Made by a program: the position numbers and the translations under genes. The notes beneath the pieces were generated by a model. The model had not been told where the DNA came from. It saw only the letters and a list, made by a program, of their open reading frames with translations, and did not search any database. From contig NZ_KK082668.1 in the NCBI RefSeq assembly GCF_000599605.1, forward strand, positions 288,755 to 336,169: 47,415 bases of DNA. Direction: 5' to 3'. Every line of letters begins with the position of its first letter. Position 1 is the first letter of the stretch. This document shows, piece by piece, positions 16,827-25,198 of the stretch. Source of the stretch: Prevotella sp. HJM029 (lineage in GTDB: Bacteria > Bacteroidota > Bacteroidia > Bacteroidales > Bacteroidaceae).

Positions 16827-17167
16827 TTATTTTGTCTGTTGTTCAGAGTGCTTTGCTCGCTGGCGGGCAGGTGTTTTTGAAGTTTGGGCTATCGAAGTTG
16901 GCACCGTTTGGGTTTAATCGTGCGTTTTTGTGGTCGCTTTTGCCCAACTGGCAGTTTGCTTTGAGTGGACTACTTTTTGGTGGCAGCACGGTGTTGTGGA
17001 TGTATATTGTGAAGCGTTACCCTTTGAGCATGGCTTATCCGATGATTAGTTTGAGCTATGTTTTTGCGCTTTTGTCGGCCATGGTGTTTTTCCATGAGTC
17101 GGTAAATGGTATGAAATGGATGGGAGTGGCGTTGATCATGTTGGGTTGTTTTTTCATCGCCCGATGA
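16814..17167 (+). CDS. Small multidrug-resistance/EamA-like four-helix transporter
   Basis: A protein of 117 residues with four predicted membrane helices and the DMT-superfamily pattern YPLSMAYPMISLSYVFALLSAMVFFHE. It resembles ArnE/ArnF, which move undecaprenyl-linked aminoarabinose across the inner membrane, more than EmrE. It overlaps the end of the ketosynthase gene by 13 bases and is followed by the LolA-like gene, so flipping or moving a lipid-linked intermediate of the cluster is plausible. The glycosyltransferase at 18595 could supply such a substrate. That link is inference. Confidence 0.75.
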   Translation: MWRLIILSVVQSALLAGGQVFLKFGLSKLAPFGFNRAFLWSLLPNWQFALSGLLFGGSTVLWMYIVKRYPLSMAYPMISLSYVFALLSAMVFFHESVNGMKWMGVALIMLGCFFIAR

Positions 17168-17207
17168 AGAGGCGCCCTTATTTAAACAGAGAAAGGAAAA
17201 GAGACAA

Positions 17208-17831
17208 ATGAAGAAAAGCCTGTTTTTATGGAGCTTGTTGTGGTTGATGTTTTTGCCACTGCATGCGCAAACGATGACCGAAAGTGAGGTAAAGGCCAAG
17301 GTAAACCAAGTTGCGGCACAGCTGCAAAGCATGCAATGCGACTTTGTGCAAACCAAATCGCTGAAGTTGTTGAACCAAAAGATGGTGTCGAAGGGGAAGA
17401 TGTATTACCAAAAGAGTGACAAACTGTGTTGGCAATACGTGAGTCCTTACAACTACACCTTTGTGTTGAATGGCGCAAAGGTGATGCTTCGCAACGAGAA
17501 GCGGAGTGATGTGATTGACGTGCAGCAGAACAAAATGTTTAAAGAGATTGCGCGTATCATGATGAATAGCGTTTTAGGCAAGTGTCTCACCGATGAAAAA
17601 GATTTTAAAGTGACGATGCAACAAGGCAAAGGGGAGTGGGTGGCCACGCTCGTTCCTTTGCGTTCGAACATGAAACAGCTGTTTCAAAAGATACAAATTA
17701 GTTTTCATCAGGCCCAGATGATGGTGTCGATGGTGAAACTATTTGAAAAGAATGGCGACCAAACCACCATTCAGTTGAAGAACATTAAGACCAATGCGCC
17801 GCTCAATGCACAAGTGTTTTCGATTCATTAG
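17208..17831 (+). CDS. LolA-like periplasmic lipid carrier
   Basis: 207 residues with a signal peptide (MKKSLFLWSLLWLMFLPLHAQ) and a LolA-type pattern: an N-terminal amphipathic helix, QCDFVQTKSLKLLNQKMVSKGKMYYQKSDKLCWQYVSPYNYTFVLNG, then a run of strands. LolA proteins bind acyl chains in a half-barrel and shuttle lipoproteins. LolA homologues are regular members of aryl-polyene clusters, where they are thought to carry the lipid-bound pigment to the outer membrane. It is probably a cluster-specific copy rather than the housekeeping LolA. The next gene overlaps its end by 38 bases. Confidence 0.85.
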   Translation: MKKSLFLWSLLWLMFLPLHAQTMTESEVKAKVNQVAAQLQSMQCDFVQTKSLKLLNQKMVSKGKMYYQKSDKLCWQYVSPYNYTFVLNGAKVMLRNEKRSDVIDVQQNKMFKEIARIMMNSVLGKCLTDEKDFKVTMQQGKGEWVATLVPLRSNMKQLFQKIQISFHQAQMMVSMVKLFEKNGDQTTIQLKNIKTNAPLNAQVFSIH

Positions 17832-18252
17832 TATCGTCTTGTTGAGTGGCCTTTCATGTGGCATGGCCGCTCAAAACCTATTGCCCGACACCCTTGGTGC
17901 ACGCAAAAGCTATCAAGCCATGATTACGATGCCGAAGGGATATGTGAGTGGCGTGTGCATGATGGTGCGCGATTCGACGGGGATTGTGGGGAGCCTGTTC
18001 AATGAGTTTGGCTTTTCGGCACTCGATTTCCGCTATCACGAGCGAAAAGACAAGGTGGAGATTGTGCATGCCATGGCGTTAATGGATAAATGGTATATTC
18101 GCAAAGTGTTGCGCAATGATTTGCGTATGCTATTGCAGTCGTTGGCAAAAGGCGACACACTTTATGAAGACAAAAAGTATAAATTGACCTACGTGTTCAC
18201 CCCGATGCGTGAAGAATTGAAGAAGGAGGCAGCCGATGATCTTGAAGAATGA
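17794..18252 (+). CDS. Secreted protein of unknown function in the polyene cluster
   Basis: 152 residues; a second possible ATG is at 17806. A signal peptide (MHKCFRFISIVLLSGLSCGMAAQ) suggests export; a Cys inside it does not fit a strict lipobox. The mature part has strand-rich patterns (SYQAMITMPKGYVSGVCMMVRDSTGIVGSLFNEFG, DFRYHERKDKVEIVHAM). By position, between LolA-like and dehydratase genes, it could correspond to the DUF3261-type lipoprotein of aryl-polyene clusters, a component thought to act at the outer membrane with LolA; I cannot confirm this from sequence. It overlaps both neighbours (38 and 17 bases), so it is surely translated within the operon. Confidence 0.7.
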   Translation: MRRSMHKCFRFISIVLLSGLSCGMAAQNLLPDTLGARKSYQAMITMPKGYVSGVCMMVRDSTGIVGSLFNEFGFSALDFRYHERKDKVEIVHAMALMDKWYIRKVLRNDLRMLLQSLAKGDTLYEDKKYKLTYVFTPMREELKKEAADDLEE

Positions 18253-18616
18253 CTTTTATCACATCGCACAGGCCAGCGTTGATTTGCCCCGGGCGACTTA
18301 TGAAATTGCGCTCAATGCACAGCATTTCATCTATCAGGCCCACTTTCCCGGCGAACCGATTACACCGGGTGTGTGCATTCTTCAGATGGCTTGCGAGCTG
18401 TTGAGCGAGGCGCTTCATCGGTCGTTGGCATTGTGTGGCGTGAAGAATGTGAAATTTCTTTTGGTATTAACACCTACTGAAACGGAAAAGATCGTGTATC
18501 AGTTCTCAGGTATAGAGGAGCAGCCCGATGGAACAGTGAAGGCCAAAGTGAATGTTGTCTCGGGCACAACGGGCTATGCGAAGTTGTCTTTTACATGCCA
18601 ACCATGCAAGGAATAG
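18236..18616 (+). CDS. FabZ-like 3-hydroxyacyl-ACP dehydratase
   Basis: 126 residues with the hotdog dehydratase signature HFPGEPITPGVCILQMACELL. The catalytic His of HFPG is present, but the position of the catalytic acid (Glu in LEAMAQ of FabZ) is Gln here. It should dehydrate 3-hydroxyacyl-ACP to the trans-2-enoyl form, the step that creates each double bond of a polyene when no enoyl reductase acts; indeed no enoyl reductase is seen in the cluster. It could pair with the His-lacking hotdog protein at 12149. It overlaps the previous gene by 17 bases and the next by 22. Confidence 0.82.
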   Translation: MILKNDFYHIAQASVDLPRATYEIALNAQHFIYQAHFPGEPITPGVCILQMACELLSEALHRSLALCGVKNVKFLLVLTPTETEKIVYQFSGIEEQPDGTVKAKVNVVSGTTGYAKLSFTCQPCKE

Positions 18617-20109
18617 AACAGGAAACGTTGAAGGAACGCCTGCGGGCTCGTGGAATTTGTGTCATCATCCCCACGTACAACAATGAGCAGACGGTGAGGC
18701 AAGTGGTTGAAAGTGCCCAGGAATATTGTGCCGATGTGATTGTGGTGAATGACGGAAGCACCGATCGTACGGCTCAAATCTTGTCAGAGATTTCGGGCAT
18801 CACGTTGGTCTCGTATGAGCATAACCGCGGGAAAGGCTATGCGTTGCGGCAAGGTTTTGAGAGGGCGAAGGTGCTATCGTTTGCCTATGCCATAACCCTT
18901 GATGCCGACGGACAGCATTATGCAAAAGACATTCCTTCATTTCTGCAAGCGAATATTGCACATCCCGGAGCACTCATCGTGGGCGAACGCGACTTAAATG
19001 GTGTGGAACGCTCGAGTGGTAGCAGCTTTGCCAATCGCTTTTCCAACTTCTGGTTCTTTGTGCAAACGGGTAAATGGTTGGCTGATACGCAGACGGGTTA
19101 TCGCCTTTATCCCATCAAGAAGCTGCGCTATCTGCGTGCGATGCCTTCCCGTTACGAAGCGGAGTTAGCGTTGATGGTGTTGGCTTCGTGGCATGGTGTG
19201 CCGCTCGTTTCGATACCTGTCGATGTCTATTATCCGCCCAAGGAGGAGCGTGTGAGCCATTTCCGTCCTTATAAAGACTTTCTACGGATTACCATTCTCA
19301 ACACAGTGCTGTGTTTTTTAGCCGTCGTTTATGGACTGCCTTGTCGGTTGGCTTGTGGAATCGTGCGCATGGTTCGCACAGTTTATTCACTTTTTATCTT
19401 TTCCTTCTTCTCGTTTTTCGTTGTGACACCGTTGGCTTATCTCTACCTGAAATGGGGAAAGATGACGGAGGAAAAACGACTCAATTTACATCGCTTGATT
19501 TATAATATTGCGCGAATCATCGTGTTGAAACATGGCATTCCTGGCGGAGAGTTTAGTTGTTGCATAGCCAAACAGGTGGACTTTGATAAGCCCTCGGTGC
19601 TGATTTGTAACCACCAGTCGCACTTAGACTTGATCTGTCAGCTCATATTAACACCAAAGGTAGTCTTTTTAACCAATCAATGGGTGTGGAGAAATCCTTT
19701 TTATGGCTATGTTATTCGTCATGCAGAATATCAGACGGTGACCGAGGGGATTGATGCTTTGTTACCGAAGTTGCGTTCGTTGGTTGACCGCGGCTATAGC
19801 ATAGCGCTCTATCCCGAGGGGACGCGTTCGGCTGACTGTTGCATATCGCGTTTCCATCGTGGTGCTTTTTACATTGCCGAGCAATTGCATTTGGGCATTA
19901 CACCCATGTTCTTATATGGCACGGGACGGCGCTTGCCTAAGACGAAATACTCCCTTCATCGGAGTCCCATCTATTTAGAAGTGGATGAAACTATGACGCA
20001 AGCGCAACTGCAAGCCATTGGTTCACCAATGGAACAGGCAAAATGGATGCGCAAACGCTATGTAGAGAAGTATAACACTCTCTGCGATGAGTTTGAAAAG
20101 AACTGTTAA
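18595..20109 (+). CDS. Glycosyltransferase family 2 fused to a PlsC-like acyltransferase
   Basis: 504 residues in two parts. Residues about 20-235 are a GT2 domain of the dolichyl-phosphate-mannose-synthase type: VIIPTYNNEQTV, VVNDGSTDRT, TLDADGQHY and TQTGYRLYP. Residues about 245-285 contain one or two membrane segments. Residues about 310-500 are a lysophospholipid acyltransferase with CNHQSHLDLIC (H-x4-D near residue 340) and YPEGTRSAD. It probably sits at the inner membrane and could both glycosylate and acylate a lipid carrier or product. Such GT2-acyltransferase fusions occur in aryl-polyene clusters. Sugar and acceptor are unknown. Start at 18595; a second ATG three codons later is possible. 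Confidence 0.86.
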   Translation: MPTMQGIEQETLKERLRARGICVIIPTYNNEQTVRQVVESAQEYCADVIVVNDGSTDRTAQILSEISGITLVSYEHNRGKGYALRQGFERAKVLSFAYAITLDADGQHYAKDIPSFLQANIAHPGALIVGERDLNGVERSSGSSFANRFSNFWFFVQTGKWLADTQTGYRLYPIKKLRYLRAMPSRYEAELALMVLASWHGVPLVSIPVDVYYPPKEERVSHFRPYKDFLRITILNTVLCFLAVVYGLPCRLACGIVRMVRTVYSLFIFSFFSFFVVTPLAYLYLKWGKMTEEKRLNLHRLIYNIARIIVLKHGIPGGEFSCCIAKQVDFDKPSVLICNHQSHLDLICQLILTPKVVFLTNQWVWRNPFYGYVIRHAEYQTVTEGIDALLPKLRSLVDRGYSIALYPEGTRSADCCISRFHRGAFYIAEQLHLGITPMFLYGTGRRLPKTKYSLHRSPIYLEVDETMTQAQLQAIGSPMEQAKWMRKRYVEKYNTLCDEFEKNC

Positions 20110-20112
20110 GAT

Positions 20113-21618
20113 ATGAGACAGAAGAAAGTAGTGGTTATAGGAAGCGGCTTAGGTGGTCTCTCGACGGGCGTCATCCTGGCAAAGAATGGCTATCAGGTGA
20201 CGGTGTTGGAACAAGGCCAACAGATAGGTGGGTGTCTGCAATGCTTTTCGCGTTATGGTGCAAAGTATGAAACAGGGATGCACTTTATTGGAAGTGTTGT
20301 GCCGGGGCAGACGCTAAGAAAACTGATGAACTATTTGGAATTGGACACCGATGTGTCTTTGTCTTTCTTGGATCAAAGCGGTTATGATGTCGTGGCGTTA
20401 CAGGGTGAACGGTTTCGCTTTGCAAATGGGCGCGAGCCATTTATTGAAACAATGAGCGCATATTTTCCACGGCAACGTGATGCACTGGCACGCTATTTCG
20501 ATTTAGTCAGTAGGGTGGCTGGAGCCTCTTCGCTTCACTCATTGAAATACGCCGAGTCGGATGCAGCTATCAATACTGAGTTTCAGCTGCGCGCTATCGA
20601 CGACGTTTTGGATGAGCTTTTCGATGATGAACTGCTGAAACGAGTGTTGGTTGGCAATCTTCCGCTCTATGCAGCCGAACAAGGTAAGACGCCTTTCTCT
20701 ACACATGCGTTCATCATGGACTTCTATAACCAGAGTGCTGCGCGTGTGGTGGAAGGCAGTGACAGCATTGCAACCTCACTGAAGAATACCATTTTGCGTT
20801 ATGGCGGCACGGTGAAGACGCGGCAAAAGGTAACGAAGATTGTGTGTGATGAGGCGAAAGCGACGGGTGTGGTGGTGAATGATGACTGCTTTATGGCTGC
20901 CGATGCGGTTGTGTCGGCCATTCATCCCATGCGCACATTGGAACTTTTAGACACGAAACTCATTCGGCCCGCTTTTCGTAAGCGCATTCATGCCATGCCG
21001 CAAACCGTAGGAGGCTTTTCGGTTTACTTGGAGTTTAAGCCTGGCGTGGTGCCGTATATGAATCACAACTTTTATGGTTATGCTGGTGACACGCCGTGGA
21101 ATTGTGAGCACTATACAGAAGAGACCTGGCCCAAAGGCTACCTTTATATGCACTTTTGTCATGAGCACGCGCCGAAGTTCGCCCATACAGGCGTCATTCT
21201 TTCTTACATGCAGATGGAGGATTTGCAACCCTGGTGGGGGACGAAAGTGGGTCGACGCGGTGACGATTATGAGGCTTTCAAGCGGCGAAAGGCCGAGTTG
21301 TTGCTCGACGCTTTGGCCAAAGAGTTCCCCGACATTCGTCAAAATCTTGTGCGTTATACCACCGCGACGCCTCTGACCTATTATGATTACACTGGAACAG
21401 AGGGCGGTTCGATGTATGGCATTGCAAAAGATATTCATCTCGGTGCAGCGGGACGCGTGCCCCAACGCACGAAGGTGCCCAACCTTTTCTTGACGGGACA
21501 GAATATCAACTCGCATGGCATGTTGGGTGTCTTGGTGGGTTCGATAGTCACTTGTAGCGAGTTTGTAACCGCAAAGACCATTTACGATCAGATTATTCAA
21601 AGCAACCAAGGCGAATGA
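20113..21618 (+). CDS. CrtI/CrtISO-like FAD-dependent oxidoreductase 1
   Basis: 501 residues beginning with the FAD-binding Rossmann motif VVVIGSGLGGLSTGVILAKNGYQVTVLEQ, then GGCLQCF and a C-terminal NLFLTGQNINSHGMLGVLVGS segment that closes the FAD site. This is the phytoene desaturase/carotene isomerase superfamily. No carotenoid genes (crtB, crtE) are nearby, so the substrate is more likely the cluster's polyene, which it could desaturate or isomerise. Its neighbour at 21615 is a diverged paralogue that overlaps it by four bases, so the two may act as a pair. Reaction is inferred. Confidence 0.85.
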   Translation: MRQKKVVVIGSGLGGLSTGVILAKNGYQVTVLEQGQQIGGCLQCFSRYGAKYETGMHFIGSVVPGQTLRKLMNYLELDTDVSLSFLDQSGYDVVALQGERFRFANGREPFIETMSAYFPRQRDALARYFDLVSRVAGASSLHSLKYAESDAAINTEFQLRAIDDVLDELFDDELLKRVLVGNLPLYAAEQGKTPFSTHAFIMDFYNQSAARVVEGSDSIATSLKNTILRYGGTVKTRQKVTKIVCDEAKATGVVVNDDCFMAADAVVSAIHPMRTLELLDTKLIRPAFRKRIHAMPQTVGGFSVYLEFKPGVVPYMNHNFYGYAGDTPWNCEHYTEETWPKGYLYMHFCHEHAPKFAHTGVILSYMQMEDLQPWWGTKVGRRGDDYEAFKRRKAELLLDALAKEFPDIRQNLVRYTTATPLTYYDYTGTEGGSMYGIAKDIHLGAAGRVPQRTKVPNLFLTGQNINSHGMLGVLVGSIVTCSEFVTAKTIYDQIIQSNQGE

Positions 21619-23159
21619 AACAACGTGTTTTGATTATAGGAGGTGGCTTAGGTGGCCTGTTTTCGGGCGCCATCTTGGCAAAGGAAGGGCTTGAAGTCAC
21701 CGTTTTGGAAAAGAACAAGATCATAGGAGGTGGATTACAGTCCTTCCGCATGTGGGATGAAGACTTTGACACAGGCATGCATATCATAGGAGGCATGCGC
21801 CCCGGTGGCAACATCTATCGGCTGTGCTCCTATTTGGGAATCATCGATCAAGTATGCGTGAGGGATGTGGACCATGACTGCACAGATCGGCTTTACTTTG
21901 CCGAAGACCAGCGCTATTATACCATTGCTGAGGGGAAAGACACGTTCGTGGAGACCCTTGCGCGGCAGTTCCCACATGAGCATGACGGGCTAAAGGCCTA
22001 CGTTGAGGCTTTGTTTCGTCTTTCCGAAGAGGTAGACTTGTTCTATCTTCGTCCTTCGAAAGACTTGATACCCATGCACTCGGCGCAGTTTAACATGTCG
22101 GCCGAGGCCTTTATCGCACAATATATCAACGATAAGAAACTGCGCAGTGTCTTGGCTTATATGAACCCTTTATATGGTGGACGTACGCAACAGACCCCCG
22201 CTTACGTCCATGCCATCATTTCGGTGCTCTACATCAATGGGCCAAGTCGTTTTGTGGGCGGTAGTCTACGCTTTGCCCATCTCTTAGCCGAAACCATACA
22301 ACGGCATGGAGGAAAGGTGCTGGGAGCAACCGAAGTGACGCACATTGGCGTAACAGATAGGCAGGTGACCTGCGTGGAAACGGCCAACGGACAGCATTTC
22401 GAAGCAGAATATTACATCTCGGCCATTCACCCTTGCGCATTGCTCAAGGTGATTGACAGCGATGCCTTTACGAAGGCCTATCGCACCCGTTTGGAAGCCA
22501 TTCCAAACTCTTACTCTGCTTTCTCGCTTTACGTGAAACTCAAGCCAAACAGCTTCCCTTACATCAATCATTCGGAGTATTTCATGACGCGCTATGCAGA
22601 CATTTGGCAGTTCGGACGCGACGACAAGCCGTGGCCCTTGGGCTTTCTCTTCATGACCCCACCAAATGAAGGGCAAGGGGGCTTCGCGTCGAAGGTGTTA
22701 GTAACGGCACCTATGGCATTCTCGCAGGTGAAAGCATGGGAACAGACAACGATAGGGCATCGCACGGCGGACTATCGGCAGTGGAAGGAGCAGCAATGCA
22801 ACCAACTCTTGGCCATGGTCGAAGTGCTTCACCCGGGATTTTCAACTTGCATTGAGGCGGTTAACACGGCTTCACCCCTGACCATTCGCGATTTCTATGG
22901 CGCAAAGGAGGGTGGAATCTGTGGGTATAGCAAAGATTATAACAATTTGGCTTTGTCACAGCTGCCCGTAGTGACAAAAGTGAGCAACTTGTTCCTTACA
23001 GGGCAAAACAATAACCTTCATGGGTTTTGCGGTGTGCCCTTAACAGCCATCCAAACTTGTGAAGCCATCTTAGGGCGCAACTATGTTTTGAATCAACTCA
23101 ATCATGAAACAGCGAATAGTACTCTTTCTGTGCCTCGCAATGACGCTCGTCTCGACTAA
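21615..23159 (+). CDS. CrtI/CrtISO-like FAD-dependent oxidoreductase 2
   Basis: 514 residues, a paralogue of the upstream gene: FAD motif VLIIGGGLGGLFSGAILAKEGLEVTVLEKN, then GGGLQSF, and the C-terminal NLFLTGQNNNLHGFCGVPLTAIQTCEAI. The two share layout, length and the DTGMHIIGG/ETGMHFIGS segment but differ clearly along their length, so the duplication is old. It probably acts with the first enzyme on a polyene. The start overlaps the upstream stop as ATGA, and its end overlaps the hydrolase gene by 56 bases. Confidence 0.85.
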   Translation: MKQRVLIIGGGLGGLFSGAILAKEGLEVTVLEKNKIIGGGLQSFRMWDEDFDTGMHIIGGMRPGGNIYRLCSYLGIIDQVCVRDVDHDCTDRLYFAEDQRYYTIAEGKDTFVETLARQFPHEHDGLKAYVEALFRLSEEVDLFYLRPSKDLIPMHSAQFNMSAEAFIAQYINDKKLRSVLAYMNPLYGGRTQQTPAYVHAIISVLYINGPSRFVGGSLRFAHLLAETIQRHGGKVLGATEVTHIGVTDRQVTCVETANGQHFEAEYYISAIHPCALLKVIDSDAFTKAYRTRLEAIPNSYSAFSLYVKLKPNSFPYINHSEYFMTRYADIWQFGRDDKPWPLGFLFMTPPNEGQGGFASKVLVTAPMAFSQVKAWEQTTIGHRTADYRQWKEQQCNQLLAMVEVLHPGFSTCIEAVNTASPLTIRDFYGAKEGGICGYSKDYNNLALSQLPVVTKVSNLFLTGQNNNLHGFCGVPLTAIQTCEAILGRNYVLNQLNHETANSTLSVPRNDARLD

Positions 23160-23955
23160 AGGGCAAGAGAACATTTGGCAAAATACGGCCTGCAAGGCAA
23201 AGGTTTGGCTTACCCCTTACCTCGCACAAGGTCAAAAGCGCCCTGCGATCATCGTGTGTCCGGGTGGGAGCTACTTTTGGCACGACATGAAGGCAGAGGG
23301 TAAGGACGTAGGAGCGTGGTTACAGCGCAATGGCATCACTGCTTTTGTGTTGCGCTATCGCACCGCTTATGTGCCGGCCTTCGTCACCCATTATCGTTGG
23401 ATATGGCGGGGCAACCGTTACCCCGACCCACAAGACGACCTTCGACAAGCCATTCGCTATGTCAAGCAACATGCCGAGCGATGGAACGTCGACACGACAA
23501 AGATTGGAGCGATGGGCTTCTCGGCGGGCGGCCATTTGGTTGTATCGGGCGGTTTGTTTTTTGGCAAACACGATCGTCCGGCCTTCATTGCATCACTCTA
23601 TCCTGTGGTAACAATGTCGGCATCATGCGTGCACAAACGTTCTCGAAGGGCACTCATGGGCGAAAGTAGGGTGCGCAACCACGGCCTTCGTGATTCGCTC
23701 TCCTTAGAAAGGCAAGTGACGCGTGTGTGTCCACCCATATTTCTGGCAAACTGCATCGATGACCCCATTGTGGACTACCACAACGCTATATTACTTGACT
23801 CTGCCCTAACGGCACAGCATGTACCTCATGTGTACTATCAATACCGCACGGGTGGTCATGGCTTTGGTGCTTCCGAAACGAGAGGAAGCGCGGAGTGTCG
23901 CACATGGAAGCAATCGTTTCTGGCTTGGCTTTCACAACTATGGAAAGGTGAATGA
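23104..23955 (+). CDS. Secreted alpha/beta hydrolase (esterase/lipase type)
   Basis: 283 residues with a signal peptide (MKQRIVLFLCLAMTLVSTKGQ), placing it in the periplasm or outer membrane. The fold signatures are the oxyanion segment CPGGSYFW, the nucleophile elbow GFSAGGH with Ser140, an Asp in NCIDDPIVDYH and a His in GGHGFG near the end, a full Ser-Asp-His triad. It belongs to the BD-FAE/carboxylesterase group often seen in Bacteroidetes. Within the cluster it could cleave an ester of the exported lipid. It overlaps the upstream gene by 56 bases, the largest overlap here, but the signal peptide supports this start. Confidence 0.83.
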   Translation: MKQRIVLFLCLAMTLVSTKGQENIWQNTACKAKVWLTPYLAQGQKRPAIIVCPGGSYFWHDMKAEGKDVGAWLQRNGITAFVLRYRTAYVPAFVTHYRWIWRGNRYPDPQDDLRQAIRYVKQHAERWNVDTTKIGAMGFSAGGHLVVSGGLFFGKHDRPAFIASLYPVVTMSASCVHKRSRRALMGESRVRNHGLRDSLSLERQVTRVCPPIFLANCIDDPIVDYHNAILLDSALTAQHVPHVYYQYRTGGHGFGASETRGSAECRTWKQSFLAWLSQLWKGE

Positions 23956-23998
23956 CCAGCAAAACGACAACCCAATGAACATCCTTTTATGAAAAGAT

Positions 23999-25132
23999 AT
24001 GCAAAAGAACCCCAAGTTTGATGACATCCGTCCATATTATGAGGACGAGATTCCCGCTGCGATGGCGCGTATCGCCGAGAGTAGCTCCCTGCCCCTATTG
24101 GCATCTTACGTTTACCCCGATGAGTCGTTAGAAGACGTGCGGAAGCGCATAGCCAGCTATCGAACAGTGAAAGACTTTCAAACGGAGACTATGCGCAAGG
24201 TCAATGAGCAGGTGATTGCCAACAGTATCACAGCGTTTTCGTGTGATGGCTTGCAACAATTGAGCCCCACGCAATCGTATCTCTATGTGTCCAACCATCG
24301 CGACATCATGTTGGATTCGAGTTTGTTGCAGTATTTCCTGGTCACGCAGGATTTTGACACTACCGAGATTACGTTCGGTGCCAACTTGATGATGAGTCAG
24401 TTAATCATCGACATTGGCAAATGCAACAAGATGTTTAGAGTGGAGCGTCCCGGTGGTAGCGTGAAGGATTTTTACCGCAGTTCGCTTCACCTTTCAGAAT
24501 ATATCCGCTACACCATCGCCGAGAAGCAACAGAGTGTGTGGATAGCACAGCGCAATGGACGCACGAAAGATGGTTATGACACCACAGACCAAGGCATCAT
24601 CAAGATGTTTTGCATGAGTGAGAGCAGCGATAAAATCAAAGCTTTGGCCGATTTGCACATCGTCCCGATTGCGATATCGTATGAATGGGAGCCGTGTGAC
24701 GTGCTTAAAGCCTTGGAACTCTATGAATCGCAGAGCATGCGCTACACCAAGAAACCCGGTGAAGACCTTAACAGTATCCTCACGGGAATCATCGCACCGA
24801 AAGGACGTGTACACATTGAAATTTGCGAACCTATTGCCGTGGCAGAACTCACAAGATTAGAGGCGTTAACCAATAATGAGTACCATAAGGCTGTTGCCAA
24901 GCTCATTGATCAGCGCATTCATAAGGCCTATCAGTTGTATCCCAACAACTATATAGCACACGATTTGCGGTATGGCAGCCAACGTTTTGCAGCGTTATAC
25001 ACGCCCGAAGAACAGGCGTTGTTCCTACAGCACTTGGCCGCTTTAGATCAATATGACACGTGCAATCTCGACCAATTGAAAGATATTTTTTTGGGCATTT
25101 ACGCCAATCCTGTTGAGGCGTCGATGCTGTAA
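23999..25132 (+). CDS. PlsC-like glycerolipid acyltransferase
   Basis: 377 residues. The acyltransferase motif I is VSNHRDIMLDSS (His100 to Asp105), followed by an FRVERPGGSVKDF segment (motif II-like), an IAQRNGRTKDG segment in the place of the EGTR motif, and HIVPIAISYEWEPCD (motif IV-like). It is larger than ordinary PlsC and matches a Bacteroidetes subfamily often annotated as 1-acyl-glycerol-3-phosphate acyltransferase. No clear membrane helix is seen, so it may be peripheral at the inner membrane. It precedes the MMPL fusion gene, with a perfect hairpin in the gap. It is one of four acyltransferase modules in the cluster. Confidence 0.83.
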   Translation: MQKNPKFDDIRPYYEDEIPAAMARIAESSSLPLLASYVYPDESLEDVRKRIASYRTVKDFQTETMRKVNEQVIANSITAFSCDGLQQLSPTQSYLYVSNHRDIMLDSSLLQYFLVTQDFDTTEITFGANLMMSQLIIDIGKCNKMFRVERPGGSVKDFYRSSLHLSEYIRYTIAEKQQSVWIAQRNGRTKDGYDTTDQGIIKMFCMSESSDKIKALADLHIVPIAISYEWEPCDVLKALELYESQSMRYTKKPGEDLNSILTGIIAPKGRVHIEICEPIAVAELTRLEALTNNEYHKAVAKLIDQRIHKAYQLYPNNYIAHDLRYGSQRFAALYTPEEQALFLQHLAALDQYDTCNLDQLKDIFLGIYANPVEASML

Positions 25133-25152
25133 ACAGGATAGCATGACCATGA

Positions 25153-25175
25153 AGGCCACTCGAGAAGAGTGGCCT
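25153..25175 (+). other. Perfect hairpin between acyltransferase and exporter genes
   Basis: AGGCCACTC and GAGTGGCCT form a perfect 9-bp stem with loop GAGAA, 20 bp after the acyltransferase stop and 23 bp before the ATG at 25199. No T run follows, so it is not a standard terminator. It may be an RNA-processing or stability element. Confidence 0.55.
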
Positions 25176-25198
25176 ATGACGAATTGAATGATAATAGT

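Noticed and set aside
20113-23159. Carotenoid biosynthesis from the two CrtI-like genes
   Set aside because: No phytoene synthase, GGPP synthase or cyclase is nearby and both genes are embedded in a polyene/acyl cluster, so a carotenoid substrate is not supported.
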